Of a stretch of 64,000 bases of DNA, positions 8,751 through 17,853 are shown piece after piece (positions within the stretch are counted from its first letter, which is position 1; each line of letters starts with the position of its first letter). The position numbers and the translations under genes are program-made. The DNA is from Pseudomonas sp. PH1b (GTDB taxonomy: Bacteria > Pseudomonadota > Gammaproteobacteria > Pseudomonadales > Pseudomonadaceae), in contig NZ_AYMU01000009.1 of the NCBI RefSeq assembly GCF_000633395.1, positions 186,001 to 250,000 of the forward strand, given 5' to 3'. The notes under the pieces were generated by a model, which saw nothing but the letters and a program-made list of their open reading frames with translations, had not been told where the DNA came from and made no database searches.

Positions 8751-9398
8751 TCAGTCGATTCCGCCCGTTAGGGTCGTCTGCTCAGCATAGTCGAGGTGTT
8801 TGACGAGCTGCGCACGCAGCCGGGCACTTACCTCGGCAAAATCAATCGGCCCTGCATGGTCGCTCAGCTGGGTCATGGCCAACCCGGCATAACCACAGGG
8901 GTTAATCCGTCGAAACGGCTGCAAATCCATGTCCACGTTCAAAGCCAGCCCGTGAAAGGAGCATCCGCGACGGATACGCAGGCCCAGCGAGGCGATCTTC
9001 GCCCCATTGACGTAGACCCCCGGCGCATCGGGCTTGGCCGCCGCAGGCACGCCATAGCTGGCCAGCAGCTCGATCAGGCACAGTTCCATCCGGCTCACCA
9101 GGTCGCGCACGCCAAAACCCAGGCGACGCACATCCAGCAACAGATAGGCCACCAACTGGCCCGGACCGTGATAAGTCACCTGGCCGCCGCGATCCACTTG
9201 CACTACCGGGATCTCTCCCGGTAGCAGCAGGTGTTCGGCCTTGCCTGCCTGGCCCTGGGTAAAGACCGGCGGATGCTGTACCAGCCAGATTTCGTCCGCG
9301 GCATCGGTACCGCGTTCATTGGTGTAGCGCTGCATGGCCTGCCAGACCGGCTCGTAAGCCATCTGGCCAAGCTCACGAAAGCCCAGCGTCTGTGGCAT
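8751..9398 (-). CDS. lipB: Octanoyl-[ACP]-protein N-octanoyltransferase
   Basis: Transfers octanoate from acyl-carrier protein to lipoate-dependent enzymes, the step before LipA. The 215-residue product has HPPVFTQGQAGKAEHLL, the RGGQVTYHGPGQLVAYLL motif with the active-site Lys region GAKIASLGLRIRRGCSFHG, and the catalytic Cys in RRINPCGYAGLAMTQL. ATG 9398 overlaps the TGA of the upstream gene, implying translational coupling. An in-frame GTG at 9401 is less likely. Confidence 0.96.
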   Translation of the reverse strand: MPQTLGFRELGQMAYEPVWQAMQRYTNERGTDAADEIWLVQHPPVFTQGQAGKAEHLLLPGEIPVVQVDRGGQVTYHGPGQLVAYLLLDVRRLGFGVRDLVSRMELCLIELLASYGVPAAAKPDAPGVYVNGAKIASLGLRIRRGCSFHGLALNVDMDLQPFRRINPCGYAGLAMTQLSDHAGPIDFAEVSARLRAQLVKHLDYAEQTTLTGGID

Positions 9399-9673
9399 CA
9401 CAGCACCATGTGGACGACACCGGTAGCACGCAGGGCACTATTGATATCACGCAGTTGGTCTTCACCGGTGGCGGTGATGTGCAGTTGTACCGTGGTGTAC
9501 TTGCCGTTGCTGCTCTGACGCTCGGCCAGGGACTTGATATCCAGGGTGGCGTACTTGGCAAGGATCTCGATCACGGTGTCCTTGAAGCCGACAACCGTGT
9601 CACCGATCACCTTGATCGGATAGTCGTCGACGGGAAATTCAATCTTGTGCGACTTAACGTCAGTGTCTGTCAT
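9398..9673 (-). CDS. YbeD/DUF493 family protein
   Basis: Small conserved protein (91 residues) found next to lipB in many proteobacteria, with an ACT-like ferredoxin fold in E. coli YbeD. Seen here: KIEFPVDDYPIKVIGDT at the N-terminus and SSNGKYTTVQLHITATGED centrally. The start is the ATG at 9673 (MTDTDVKSHK), although the frame is open to 9709. Its role is not established; a regulatory or lipoate-linked role is only suggested by synteny. Its stop overlaps the lipB start. Confidence 0.9.
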   Translation of the reverse strand: MTDTDVKSHKIEFPVDDYPIKVIGDTVVGFKDTVIEILAKYATLDIKSLAERQSSNGKYTTVQLHITATGEDQLRDINSALRATGVVHMVL

Positions 9674-9754
9674 GGCAGTAACGGCCTCGTAAGCCGTGGC
9701 GACGAACACGACCCCCGCTCTACTTCAGAGCGAGGGCCATGCGGGTCGACAATA

Positions 9755-10912
9755 TCAGTTGAACAAGCCGTAGAAGAATAGACGGATGCTATCCCACATG
9801 CGGCGGAAGATACCACCTTCGTCGACCGCTTCCAGAGCGATCAAGTCGGCGCTGTGCACCACCTTGTCGTCCAGCTTCACTTCGACCTTACCAATCACGT
9901 CGCCCTTGGCGATCGGCGCGACCAGTTGCGGGTTCATGGTCATGCTCGCAGCCAGTTTCTTAAGCTGGCCTTTAGGCATGGTCATGGTCAGATCTTCAGC
10001 CAAGCCGGCCTTGACCTGGTGGGTAGTGCCCTTCCAGACCGGAGCCTGGGCCAGCTCGGTGCCCTTCTGGTAGAAGGTCTGGGTTTCGAAGAAACGGAAA
10101 CCGTAGGTCAGCAGCTTCTGGGTCTCGGCAGCACGAGCTTGTTCGCTGTTGGTGCCGAACACCACGGCGATCAGGCGCATGCCGTCACGTACCGCCGAAG
10201 ACACCATGCAGTAGCCGGCTTCGTCGGTGTGGCCGGTCTTCAGGCCATCAACGGTCTTGTCGCGCCACAGCAGCAGGTTGCGGTTGGGTTGCTTGATGCC
10301 GTTCCAGAAGAACTCTTTCTGCGAGTAGATCGCGTAGTGGGCCGGATCTTCATGAATGATCGCGCGAGCCAGTACCGCCATGTCGTGGGCCGACGAGTAG
10401 TGCTCGGGGTTCGGCAGGCCGGTAGGGTTCATGAAGTGGCTGTTGCTCATGCCCAGGTCGGTTGCCGTCTTGTTCATCATGTCGGCGAAGGCGTCTTCGC
10501 TGCCGGCGATGTGCTCGGAAACCGCGACGCTGGCGTCGTTGCCCGACTGGATGATGATGCCGTGCAGCAGATCGCTGACGGTGACTTGCGAGCCGACCTT
10601 GATGAACATCCGCGAACCGCCGGTACGCCAGGCGTTCTCGCTGACGGTCACCGGATCGTTCTCGCCGATCTGGCCGCGACGGATTTCCAGGGTCGCGATG
10701 TAGGCGGTCATCAGCTTGGTCAGGCTGGCCGGCGGCAGACGCTGGTCACCATTGTTCTCCACCAGCACGTTACCGCTGCTGGCATCCATGAGCACATAGG
10801 ATTTGGCAGCCAGTTGCGGTGGCGACGGCATCGCTTCGACCGCCCAGGCGGCGGGCGTGATGATCAGCGGGACAAGCAGGCACAGGCGTTTGGCAAAGGT
10901 GGTGATGTTCAT
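9755..10912 (-). CDS. dacC: D-alanyl-D-alanine carboxypeptidase (PBP5/6 type)
   Basis: Periplasmic, membrane-anchored low-mass PBP that trims pentapeptides. A Sec signal ending AAWA gives a mature protein with all three serine-peptidase motifs: SLTK (SxxK), SGN in IIIQSGNDAS and KTG in VDGLKTGHTDEAG. The C-terminal beta domain and the amphipathic anchor (IRLFFYGLFN) are present. The start is ATG 10912 (MNITTFAKRL); the open frame to 10954 lacks support. The location beside rlpA-mltB-rodA-mrdA matches the P. aeruginosa dacC locus. Confidence 0.93.
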   Translation of the reverse strand: MNITTFAKRLCLLVPLIITPAAWAVEAMPSPPQLAAKSYVLMDASSGNVLVENNGDQRLPPASLTKLMTAYIATLEIRRGQIGENDPVTVSENAWRTGGSRMFIKVGSQVTVSDLLHGIIIQSGNDASVAVSEHIAGSEDAFADMMNKTATDLGMSNSHFMNPTGLPNPEHYSSAHDMAVLARAIIHEDPAHYAIYSQKEFFWNGIKQPNRNLLLWRDKTVDGLKTGHTDEAGYCMVSSAVRDGMRLIAVVFGTNSEQARAAETQKLLTYGFRFFETQTFYQKGTELAQAPVWKGTTHQVKAGLAEDLTMTMPKGQLKKLAASMTMNPQLVAPIAKGDVIGKVEVKLDDKVVHSADLIALEAVDEGGIFRRMWDSIRLFFYGLFN

Positions 10913-11097
10913 CCGTCTCTCGAAGTTGCTAATGGAAACTTGCCCTAGGGGCAAAACTATTTCAGACAGCCTTCTGAAGGGCTATCGCGTGTGCAGTTGC
11001 TCACTCACTGGCCCTTGCCGGGCTTTTGTTGTTCGACGAGCCAACAACCCGGGTCCGCCCCCCAATACCGCAAGCGGACCTTCAATCTTCAGTACTG

Positions 11098-12096
11098 CTA
11101 CTCGGCAGTGACCACGCTCGGCTGGCCCAGGTTGGCCAGGCGCACGCTGTTCTGTGCTTGCTGGGCCTCACTCGGCGTACCGAATGGCCCCAGGCGCACT
11201 CGGTGCAGCGTCTGCTGGTTACGCACGATCGAGCTGATGAACACCGGGGCGCTCACCATTCCGCTCAGTTTCGACCTCAACAGCTCGGCAGCGTCCGGGT
11301 TGGCGAAGGCGCCCACCTGCAGATACTGGCCAGAGGCTGCTGCGGTGTTTTTCACTTGTACGGGAACCACAGCCGCTGCGTGCTGCTGGGGCGGCGGAGT
11401 CCATTGCTCGACCGTGCCGGCCGAAGCCGTGATCACCGGAGCGTTGTTCTGCGCCACTTGCGGCTCATTGAGCATCAACGGCGCCGGGCGCCCGCGCTGG
11501 GCCCACCACTGCTGCGGATCGATGCCCTCGACCTTGACCCGCGCAGTGCCGGTTTCGGCGTAACCGAGCTTCTTCGCTGCTGCGTAGGACAAGTCGATGA
11601 TCCGGTCGGAATAGAACGGACCGCGGTCGTTGACCCGCAGGACCACACTGCGGTTGTTGTCCAGGTTGGTTACCCGTACATAACTGGGCAGCGGCAGGGT
11701 CTTGTGCGCGGCACTCATGCCGTAAAGGTCGTAGACCTCGCCGTTGGCCGTGTTCTGGCCATGGAACTTGGTGCCATACCAGGATGCCGTGCCGGACGCG
11801 ACGTAGTTCTTGGATTCCTGGATAGGGAAGTAAGTCTTGCCCAGAACCGTGTAGGGATTGGCCTTGTAGGGGCCGGTGTGCAGGGTCGGAGTGGCGTCGG
11901 GAATCCGCGACACGTCGACATCCCACCAGGGCGCGCCATCCTTGTGGGCACGGTTGACATCCAGGCCCGGCATCGAACGCACCGCGCTGGAAGACTTCTG
12001 CTGCGGCGAGCGGCTCGTCGAGCAACTGACCACCAGCAGGGACAACGCGGCAAAAGCCACCAGCTTCAGGGGTTTTGGAATTGGCATTGCCAGCAT
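11098..12096 (-). CDS. rlpA: Septal-ring lytic transglycosylase RlpA (lipoprotein, SPOR domain)
   Basis: Outer-membrane lipoprotein acting on denuded glycan at septa. The lipobox is LLVVSCS. The double-psi beta-barrel domain follows (GTASWYGTKFHGQNTANGE, LPSYVRVTNLDNNRS, VNDRGPF with the catalytic Asp), then a linker and a C-terminal SPOR domain (about the last 75 residues, YLQVGAFANPDAAELLRSKL). ATG 12096 overlaps the TAA of mltB (TAATG). A second ATG three codons in is also possible. Confidence 0.94.
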   Translation of the reverse strand: MLAMPIPKPLKLVAFAALSLLVVSCSTSRSPQQKSSSAVRSMPGLDVNRAHKDGAPWWDVDVSRIPDATPTLHTGPYKANPYTVLGKTYFPIQESKNYVASGTASWYGTKFHGQNTANGEVYDLYGMSAAHKTLPLPSYVRVTNLDNNRSVVLRVNDRGPFYSDRIIDLSYAAAKKLGYAETGTARVKVEGIDPQQWWAQRGRPAPLMLNEPQVAQNNAPVITASAGTVEQWTPPPQQHAAAVVPVQVKNTAAASGQYLQVGAFANPDAAELLRSKLSGMVSAPVFISSIVRNQQTLHRVRLGPFGTPSEAQQAQNSVRLANLGQPSVVTAE

Positions 12097-13106
12097 TACT
12101 TGACGCCCCGTGCTTGGACCAGCTGTTCAGACAACTGATGTACGGCCATGGCGTACATCACGCTGCGGTTATAGCGAGTGATCGCGTAAAAATTCTTCAG
12201 GCCCATCCAGTATTCCGGGCCATTGTCACCTTCCAGACGGAAAGCGGTGACCGGCATATCATCGCGCAGCGCATCATGACTCGACCACCCCAAGGCCCGC
12301 AACTCCCCGACGGTCTTGGTCGGCTCGATACCCGTGGTCAGGCCCTCATCCACACGATCGCCGCGCACATCGGCGCGGCTGACCACCGGCTGGCCGGCCA
12401 CCCAACCATGACGCTTGAAGTAACTGGCCACGCTACCGATGGCATCGTCCGGATTGGTCCAGATATTGATGTGCCCGTCACCGTCAAAATCCACCGCGTA
12501 GGCGCGAAAACTGCTCGGCATGAACTGTGGCAGCCCCATGGCGCCCGCGTAGGAGCCCTTGAGGCTCAAGGGGTCGAGCTGCTCTTCACGGGCCAGCAGC
12601 AGGAACTCGCGCAACTCCTTGCGGAAGAACTCGGCACGTGGCGGATAATCGAAACCCAGGGTCGATAACGCGTCGATCACCCGGTAATTACCGGTATTGC
12701 GGCCAAAAAAGGTTTCAACTCCGATGATCGAAACGATGACCTGGGCCGGCACCCCGTATTCCTGTTCGGCACGGGCCAGCACGGCTTCGTGCTGACGCCA
12801 GAAATCCACACCGCGGGCGATGCGCGCGTCGGTGAGGAACATCGGGCGGTATTCCTTCCACTGCTTGACCCGCTCGGCAGGCCGCGAAATGGCGTCAAGA
12901 ATCGACTGCTTGCGCTCGGCCTCGCGGAACACGCCCATCAGCTGTTCCCCGGCGAAACCATAGTCCCGAGTCATTTCACCGACGAATTCGGCCACCTGCG
13001 GCGAACCTTCGTAATCACCGGCGAACGCGGATTGCGCTGCACCAAGGATGCTTACCAGACCGACCCACGGCGCATGCCGAGCGGCCCAGCCACGCATTAC
13101 TTGCAT
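12096..13106 (-). CDS. mltB: Lytic murein transglycosylase B
   Basis: Cleaves the MurNAc-GlcNAc bond of murein. The 336-residue product begins MQVMRGWAARH with an N-terminal hydrophobic signal ending SAFA, so it is probably a soluble periplasmic form like P. aeruginosa SltB1. The catalytic Glu is in IIGVETFFGRNTGNYR. GAMGLPQFMPSSFR and VDFDGDGHINIW are family hallmarks. AAGGTGAAG about 7 bases before 13106 supports this start over the longer frame. It sits 17 bases downstream of rodA in the elongation-complex operon. Confidence 0.94.
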   Translation of the reverse strand: MQVMRGWAARHAPWVGLVSILGAAQSAFAGDYEGSPQVAEFVGEMTRDYGFAGEQLMGVFREAERKQSILDAISRPAERVKQWKEYRPMFLTDARIARGVDFWRQHEAVLARAEQEYGVPAQVIVSIIGVETFFGRNTGNYRVIDALSTLGFDYPPRAEFFRKELREFLLLAREEQLDPLSLKGSYAGAMGLPQFMPSSFRAYAVDFDGDGHINIWTNPDDAIGSVASYFKRHGWVAGQPVVSRADVRGDRVDEGLTTGIEPTKTVGELRALGWSSHDALRDDMPVTAFRLEGDNGPEYWMGLKNFYAITRYNRSVMYAMAVHQLSEQLVQARGVK

Positions 13107-13123
13107 TGAGTTCTTCACCTTAA

Positions 13124-14269
13124 TCAAACCTGCGCGATCCACTTGCGATGGGTATGGATCGACATCAAAACCCCAAACGCTGACAGTAGCGTCACCAGCG
13201 AAGTTCCTCCGTAGCTAATGAACGGCAACGGAACCCCCACCACCGGCAACAAGCCACTGACCATACCGATGTTGACGAAAACGTAAACAAAAAACGTCAT
13301 GGTCAGGCTGCCCGCGAGCAACTTGCCGAACAGCGTTTGCGCCTGGGCAGTGATGACCAGGCCGCGCCCGATCAGCAGCAGGTAGATCAGCAGCAGGGCG
13401 CAAATGCCCACCAGGCCGAACTCCTCGCCCATGACCGCGATAATAAAGTCGGTGTGGCTTTCCGGCAAAAAGTCCAGGTGCGACTGGGTGCCGAGCAGCC
13501 AGCCCTTGCCAAACACGCCGCCGGAACCAATGGCAGCCTTGGACTGGATGATGTTCCAGCCGGTGCCCAAGGGATCGCTTTCCGGGTCGAGGAAGGTCAG
13601 GATCCGCTGCTTCTGGTAGTCGTGCATGATGAAGAACCACATGGCGATGGCCACCGGCACCGCCGCCGCCAGCACGCTGAGGATCCAGCGCCAGCGCAGC
13701 CCGCCCATGAACAGCACGAAGGTACCCCCGGCCAGGATCAGCAAGGCCGTACCCAGGTCTGGCTGGCGCACGATCAGGATGAAGGGAATGCCGATCAGCA
13801 CCAGGCTGATCCCCACATGCTTGAGATGAGGCGGCAGGGTGCGCTTGGACAGGTACCAGGCGATGGTCGCCGGCATGATGATCTTCATGAACTCAGACGG
13901 CTGGAAGCGAATCACCCCCGGGATGTTGATCCAGCGGGTCGCGCCCATGGCGTTGTGGCCCATGACGTCCACCACCACCAGCAGCACCACGCCGAACACA
14001 TACCCCAAGGGGACCCAGCGGGCCATGAAGCGCGGCTCGAACTGGGCAATGACGATCATCGACACCAGGCCGATGCCAAACGAAGTGGCCTGCTTGGCCA
14101 GCAAGTCCCAGCTCTTGCCACTGGCGGAATACAGCACGAACAGACTGCCGGCAGCCAGGGTCAGCAGCAGGATCAGCAAGGGGCCGTCGATGTGCAAGCG
14201 CTGCAGCAGTGTGGCACGACGCCGCATCACGTCTTCACTGGAGAGGATGCGGTCAAAATTACTCTTCAC
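13124..14269 (-). CDS. rodA: Rod-shape SEDS glycosyltransferase RodA
   Basis: SEDS-family peptidoglycan polymerase that works with PBP2 in the elongasome. About ten membrane segments are visible, and SEDS motifs are clear: WDLLAKQATSFG, PGVIRFQPSEFMKI, RQPDLGTALLI, GFVLLSE-type LPESHTDFIIAVMGEEFG and PFISYGGTSLV. I choose the GTG at 14269, which has GGAGG nine bases upstream and overlaps mrdA by 11 bases. The internal ATG at 14227 would give 367 residues. The overlap implies coupled PBP2/RodA translation. Confidence 0.95.
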   Translation of the reverse strand: MKSNFDRILSSEDVMRRRATLLQRLHIDGPLLILLLTLAAGSLFVLYSASGKSWDLLAKQATSFGIGLVSMIVIAQFEPRFMARWVPLGYVFGVVLLVVVDVMGHNAMGATRWINIPGVIRFQPSEFMKIIMPATIAWYLSKRTLPPHLKHVGISLVLIGIPFILIVRQPDLGTALLILAGGTFVLFMGGLRWRWILSVLAAAVPVAIAMWFFIMHDYQKQRILTFLDPESDPLGTGWNIIQSKAAIGSGGVFGKGWLLGTQSHLDFLPESHTDFIIAVMGEEFGLVGICALLLIYLLLIGRGLVITAQAQTLFGKLLAGSLTMTFFVYVFVNIGMVSGLLPVVGVPLPFISYGGTSLVTLLSAFGVLMSIHTHRKWIAQV

Positions 14270-16154
14270 GGGCCGTAGCCTCCGTGCTGACAGGACTGGT
14301 GAACTCGGGCTTGAGCTGGCCGTCCTGGCCGAGAAGCCAGGCATCCATCACCTGACGCACTACCGGGGCTGCGACACCGGAACCCGACTCACCGTTCTCG
14401 ACCATCACCGAGACCACGATCTTGGGGTTTTCTGCCGGAGCGAAGCCGACGAACAGGGCGTGGTCGCGATGCCGTTCCTGAACCTTGGAGCGGTCGTACT
14501 TCTCACCCTGCTTGATCGCCACCACCTGGGCGGTACCACTCTTGCCGGCAATCCGGTACGGCGAACCGGCCGCAGCCTTGCGGGCGGTACCCCGGGCACC
14601 ATGCATCACCTGCTGCATGCCGTGGTTGACCTTCATCCAGTCCGAGGGGTCACGCAGGACAATATCCGGCATCGGGTTGTGATCCACGGGCTTCTCGCCC
14701 TCGATGCTCTTGGCCAGGTGCGGACGATTCCAGCGGCCCTTGTTGGCCACCAGTGCCGTGGCCTGGGCCAGCTGCAGCGGCGTCGACTGCATATAGCCCT
14801 GGCCGATTCCGAGAATCAGGGTTTCTCCCGGGAACCAGGCCTGACGCCGGGTGGCGCGCTTCCACTCGCGAGTCGGCATCAACCCCGGGGACTCCTCGAA
14901 CATGTCCAGCGAGACCTTCTGGCCTATCCCGAACTTGTTCATATAGGCCGAAAGCCGATCGATGCCCAGCTTATGGGCAAGGTCGTAGAAATAGGTGTCG
15001 TTGGACCGCATGATCGCGGTGTCCAGGTCGACATAACCGTCACCGGTACGGTTCCAGTTGCGGTACTTGTGATCGTAATTGGGCAGCTGGTAGTAACCCG
15101 GGTCGTAGACTCGGGTCGAAGCCGTGACCACCCCGGCGTCCAGCCCGGCAATCGCCACCGCCGGCTTGATGGTGGAACCTGGCGGGTAAAGGCCACGCAA
15201 TACCCGGTTGAACAGCGGCCGGTCGATGGAGTCGCGCAGTTCGGCATAGGCCTTGAAACTGATGCCCGTGACGAACGGGTTGGGATCGAAGCTCGGCTGA
15301 CTGACCATTGCCAGGACTTCGCCGGTGTTCGGGTCCAGCGCCACCACGGCACCCCGGCGCCCACCCAGGGCCAGCTCGGCAGCTTCCTGCAGTTTGATGT
15401 CCAGGCTCAGAACAATGTCCTTGCCGGGAATCGGATCGGTACGCTTGAGCACTCGCAGTACCCGCCCCCGGGCGTTGGTCTCAACCTCTTCGTAACCCAC
15501 CTGGCCATGCAGCTCCGACTCGTAGAAACGCTCGATGCCGGTCTTGCCGATATGGTGAATACCCGCGTAGTTCACCGGGTCCAGGGACTTCTGCTCCTTT
15601 TCGTTGATCCGCCCCATGTACCCCACAGAGTGAGCAAAGTGCGCCCCCTGAGGGTAATGCCGGACCAACTGGGCAACCACCTCCACCCCAGGCAGGCGGA
15701 ACTGGTTCACCGCGATGCGGGCGATCTGCTCTTCCGTCAGCTCGAACAGGATCGGCACCGGCTCAAATGGCCGCCGCCCCTGCTTCATGCGCTTTTCGAA
15801 CAGCACCCGGTCTTCCGGGGTCAGCTCCAGCACCTCGACAATCACATCGAGCACCTGCTGCCAATCGCCGGAACGCTCTCGGGTCATGCTCAGGCTGAAG
15901 CTGGGACGGTTATCAGCCACCACCACACCATTGCGGTCAAAAATCAGCCCGCGAGTGGGGGGAATAGGCTGCACATGAACCCGGTTGTTCTCCGACAGGG
16001 TCGAGTGATAGTCGTACTGGATCACCTGCAGGTAATACAGCCGGGCAATCAGCACCCCAATCAGGCAAACCACCATAATGGCGCCGAACACGACCCGGCC
16101 ACGCACCAGACGGGCGTCTTTTTCGTGGTCCTTGATACGGATCGGCTGGGACAT
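14259..16154 (-). CDS. mrdA: Penicillin-binding protein 2 (elongation transpeptidase)
   Basis: Inner-membrane class B PBP crosslinking side-wall peptidoglycan with RodA. The 631-residue product has an N-terminal membrane anchor (about residues 20-42), a dimerisation/pedestal domain, and the transpeptidase motifs: SxxK as PGSTIKPAV, SxN as RSNDTYFYDL, and KSGTAQV. The C-terminal tail is short. It lies 12 bases after rlmH and overlaps rodA. Confidence 0.97.
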   Translation of the reverse strand: MSQPIRIKDHEKDARLVRGRVVFGAIMVVCLIGVLIARLYYLQVIQYDYHSTLSENNRVHVQPIPPTRGLIFDRNGVVVADNRPSFSLSMTRERSGDWQQVLDVIVEVLELTPEDRVLFEKRMKQGRRPFEPVPILFELTEEQIARIAVNQFRLPGVEVVAQLVRHYPQGAHFAHSVGYMGRINEKEQKSLDPVNYAGIHHIGKTGIERFYESELHGQVGYEEVETNARGRVLRVLKRTDPIPGKDIVLSLDIKLQEAAELALGGRRGAVVALDPNTGEVLAMVSQPSFDPNPFVTGISFKAYAELRDSIDRPLFNRVLRGLYPPGSTIKPAVAIAGLDAGVVTASTRVYDPGYYQLPNYDHKYRNWNRTGDGYVDLDTAIMRSNDTYFYDLAHKLGIDRLSAYMNKFGIGQKVSLDMFEESPGLMPTREWKRATRRQAWFPGETLILGIGQGYMQSTPLQLAQATALVANKGRWNRPHLAKSIEGEKPVDHNPMPDIVLRDPSDWMKVNHGMQQVMHGARGTARKAAAGSPYRIAGKSGTAQVVAIKQGEKYDRSKVQERHRDHALFVGFAPAENPKIVVSVMVENGESGSGVAAPVVRQVMDAWLLGQDGQLKPEFTSPVSTEATAREE

Positions 16155-16166
16155 TAGGGGCGCGGG

Positions 16167-16634
16167 CTACTTGTGGTAAGGGTGCCCGGACAGCACGGTC
16201 CAGGCACGATACAGTTGTTCACCGATGAGAATCCGCACCAGCGGGTGCGGCAAGGTCAGCGGCGACAGCGACCAGCGCTGATCCGCCCGTGCGCACACCT
16301 CAGGCGCCAGCCCCTCCGGGCCGCCGACCATGAAGTTCACGGTTCGCGAATCCAGGCGCCAGCGATCCAGCTCCACCGCCAGCTGCTCGGTGCTCCAGGG
16401 CTTGCCGTGCACCTCGAGGGTAACGATGCGCTCGTTCTGCCCGACCTTGGCCAGCATGGCTTCGCCTTCCTGGCGGATGAAGCGGGCCACGTCGGCGTTC
16501 TTGCCCCGGGTATTGAGCGGTATTTCCACCAGTTCCAGCGCCAGCTCGGATGGCAGGCGCTTGGCATATTCGTGCCAACCTTCTTCCACCCACTTGGGCA
16601 TGCGTGAACCGACAGCGATCAGACGCAGGCGCAC
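16167..16634 (-). CDS. rlmH: 23S rRNA pseudouridine-1915 N3-methyltransferase
   Basis: SPOUT-class SAM-dependent methyltransferase acting on helix 69 of 23S rRNA. The 155 residues match RlmH end to end: MRLRLIAVGSRMPKWVEEGW at the start, ALDVHGK-type TLEVHGKPWSTEQLA, the knot segment NFMVGGPEGL, and the C-terminal HPLVRILIGEQLYRAW with YHK at the end. It lies in an operon with rsfS (9-base gap) and mrdA. Confidence 0.97.
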   Translation of the reverse strand: MRLRLIAVGSRMPKWVEEGWHEYAKRLPSELALELVEIPLNTRGKNADVARFIRQEGEAMLAKVGQNERIVTLEVHGKPWSTEQLAVELDRWRLDSRTVNFMVGGPEGLAPEVCARADQRWSLSPLTLPHPLVRILIGEQLYRAWTVLSGHPYHK

Positions 16635-16643
16635 AACCGCCCC

Positions 16644-17138
16644 TTATTCCTGGTCTTTGTTGAGCTTGTTGAAGTGCTCGTGGCCGACTTCAGGGCTGTG
16701 GTGCTTGCCATCGGCGGCACGGCTCTGCTCGGCACCTTTCCACAGACGCTCGAGGTCGTAGAACTGACGGGCATTGGAAGTCATCATGTGCACGATGACG
16801 TCATCCATATCCAGCAGAACCCAGTCGCTGTCGCCCTTGCCTTCTTCACCCAGCGGCTTGACGCCCTGGGCTTTGACCGACTCGCGCACCTTGTCCAGCA
16901 TCGCGCCGATCTGGCGGTTGGAGGTACCGGTGGCGATGATCATGTAGTCGGTGATGCTCTGCTTGTCACGTACGTCGATCACCAGTACGTCCTGAGCCTT
17001 GACGTCTTCCAGGGCCGCTACGGCAACCTTGACCAGCTCTTCGCCCTTGAGGGGCTCACCACTGATGACTTTTTCCGGCAGCGGTGCACTTTTGAAGGTG
17101 CCTTTGCGCTTTACTTTGTTTACGTCGTTGTTCGTCAT
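16644..17138 (-). CDS. rsfS: Ribosomal silencing factor RsfS
   Basis: Binds uL14 (L14) on the 50S subunit and blocks subunit joining in poor conditions. The 164-residue product is longer than the roughly 105-residue E. coli protein, with an N-terminal extension of about 30 residues and a charged C-terminal tail. The core carries VLVIDVRDKQSITDYMIIAT, GTSNRQIGAM and WVLLDMDDVIVHMM. The long tails seem typical of Pseudomonas. It sits between nadD and rlmH, the widespread arrangement. Confidence 0.95.
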   Translation of the reverse strand: MTNNDVNKVKRKGTFKSAPLPEKVISGEPLKGEELVKVAVAALEDVKAQDVLVIDVRDKQSITDYMIIATGTSNRQIGAMLDKVRESVKAQGVKPLGEEGKGDSDWVLLDMDDVIVHMMTSNARQFYDLERLWKGAEQSRAADGKHHSPEVGHEHFNKLNKDQE

Positions 17139-17208
17139 ATAAAACTCGTTTTGCTCGTATGTTCGGGCGCTTCAATACACGACTGTTCGTGCCTTCAAGC
17201 GCGCCGCT

Positions 17209-17853
17209 TTAGTTCGACGCACGGTAAAGTCCGTGCGCATCGATGTAGGCCAGAACCGCGTCAGGCACCAGGAAACGTACCGACTTACCGCTGGCCAGCA
17301 GTTGACGGATCTGGGTGGCAGACACCGCGAGCGGCGTCTGCCAGACGAATGCAATGTGTCCCCCCGGCCCCTTGAGGGCCAATGGGTCGCTCACCGAACG
17401 CGCCGCCAGCAGGTTGCGCAGGGCATCCGGCGGCTCGCTGTCGGCATCCGGGCGTTGCAGCACCAGGATGTGGCAATGCTGGAGCAACTCCTCCCAGCGA
17501 TGCCAGGTGGGCAGGCCGCAAAAAGCGTCCCAGCCCAGTAACAGAAACAATTGGTCATCTGCGGCCAGCTCGGCCCGCATCTGCTCCAGGGTGTCGATAG
17601 TGTAGGACGGCTTGTCCCGCTTCAGTTCACGATCGTCCACCACCAGAGGGGAGACGCCCGCCACCGCACACTCGACCATCGCCAGACGGTCGAGCGCCGA
17701 CACCTGCGGTGTATCCCGATGAGGCGGCCTGGCACTGGGTGTCAGGCGCAGCTCATCGAGCTGCATGGATTCCGCCACCTCCAGCGCGCCACGCAAGTGG
17801 CCGATATGCACTGGATCGAAGGTGCCGCCCAGCAGACCGATACGTTTGCCCAT
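17209..17853 (-). CDS. nadD: Nicotinate-nucleotide adenylyltransferase
   Basis: Adenylates nicotinate mononucleotide in NAD synthesis. The nucleotidyltransferase motif GGTFDPVHIGHL is near the N-terminus, and SVSATQIRQLL-type AVSATQIRQLLASGKS is near the C-terminus. The ATG at 17853 overlaps the TGA of proA by one base, so the two are coupled. The product has 214 residues. Confidence 0.96.
   Translation of the reverse strand: MGKRIGLLGGTFDPVHIGHLRGALEVAESMQLDELRLTPSARPPHRDTPQVSALDRLAMVECAVAGVSPLVVDDRELKRDKPSYTIDTLEQMRAELAADDQLFLLLGWDAFCGLPTWHRWEELLQHCHILVLQRPDADSEPPDALRNLLAARSVSDPLALKGPGGHIAFVWQTPLAVSATQIRQLLASGKSVRFLVPDAVLAYIDAHGLYRASN

Noticed and set aside
13839..16157. A 772-codon plus-strand frame across mrdA and rodA
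   Set aside because: It is antisense to two core genes with full catalytic motifs; composition is shadow-like and it has no ribosome site.
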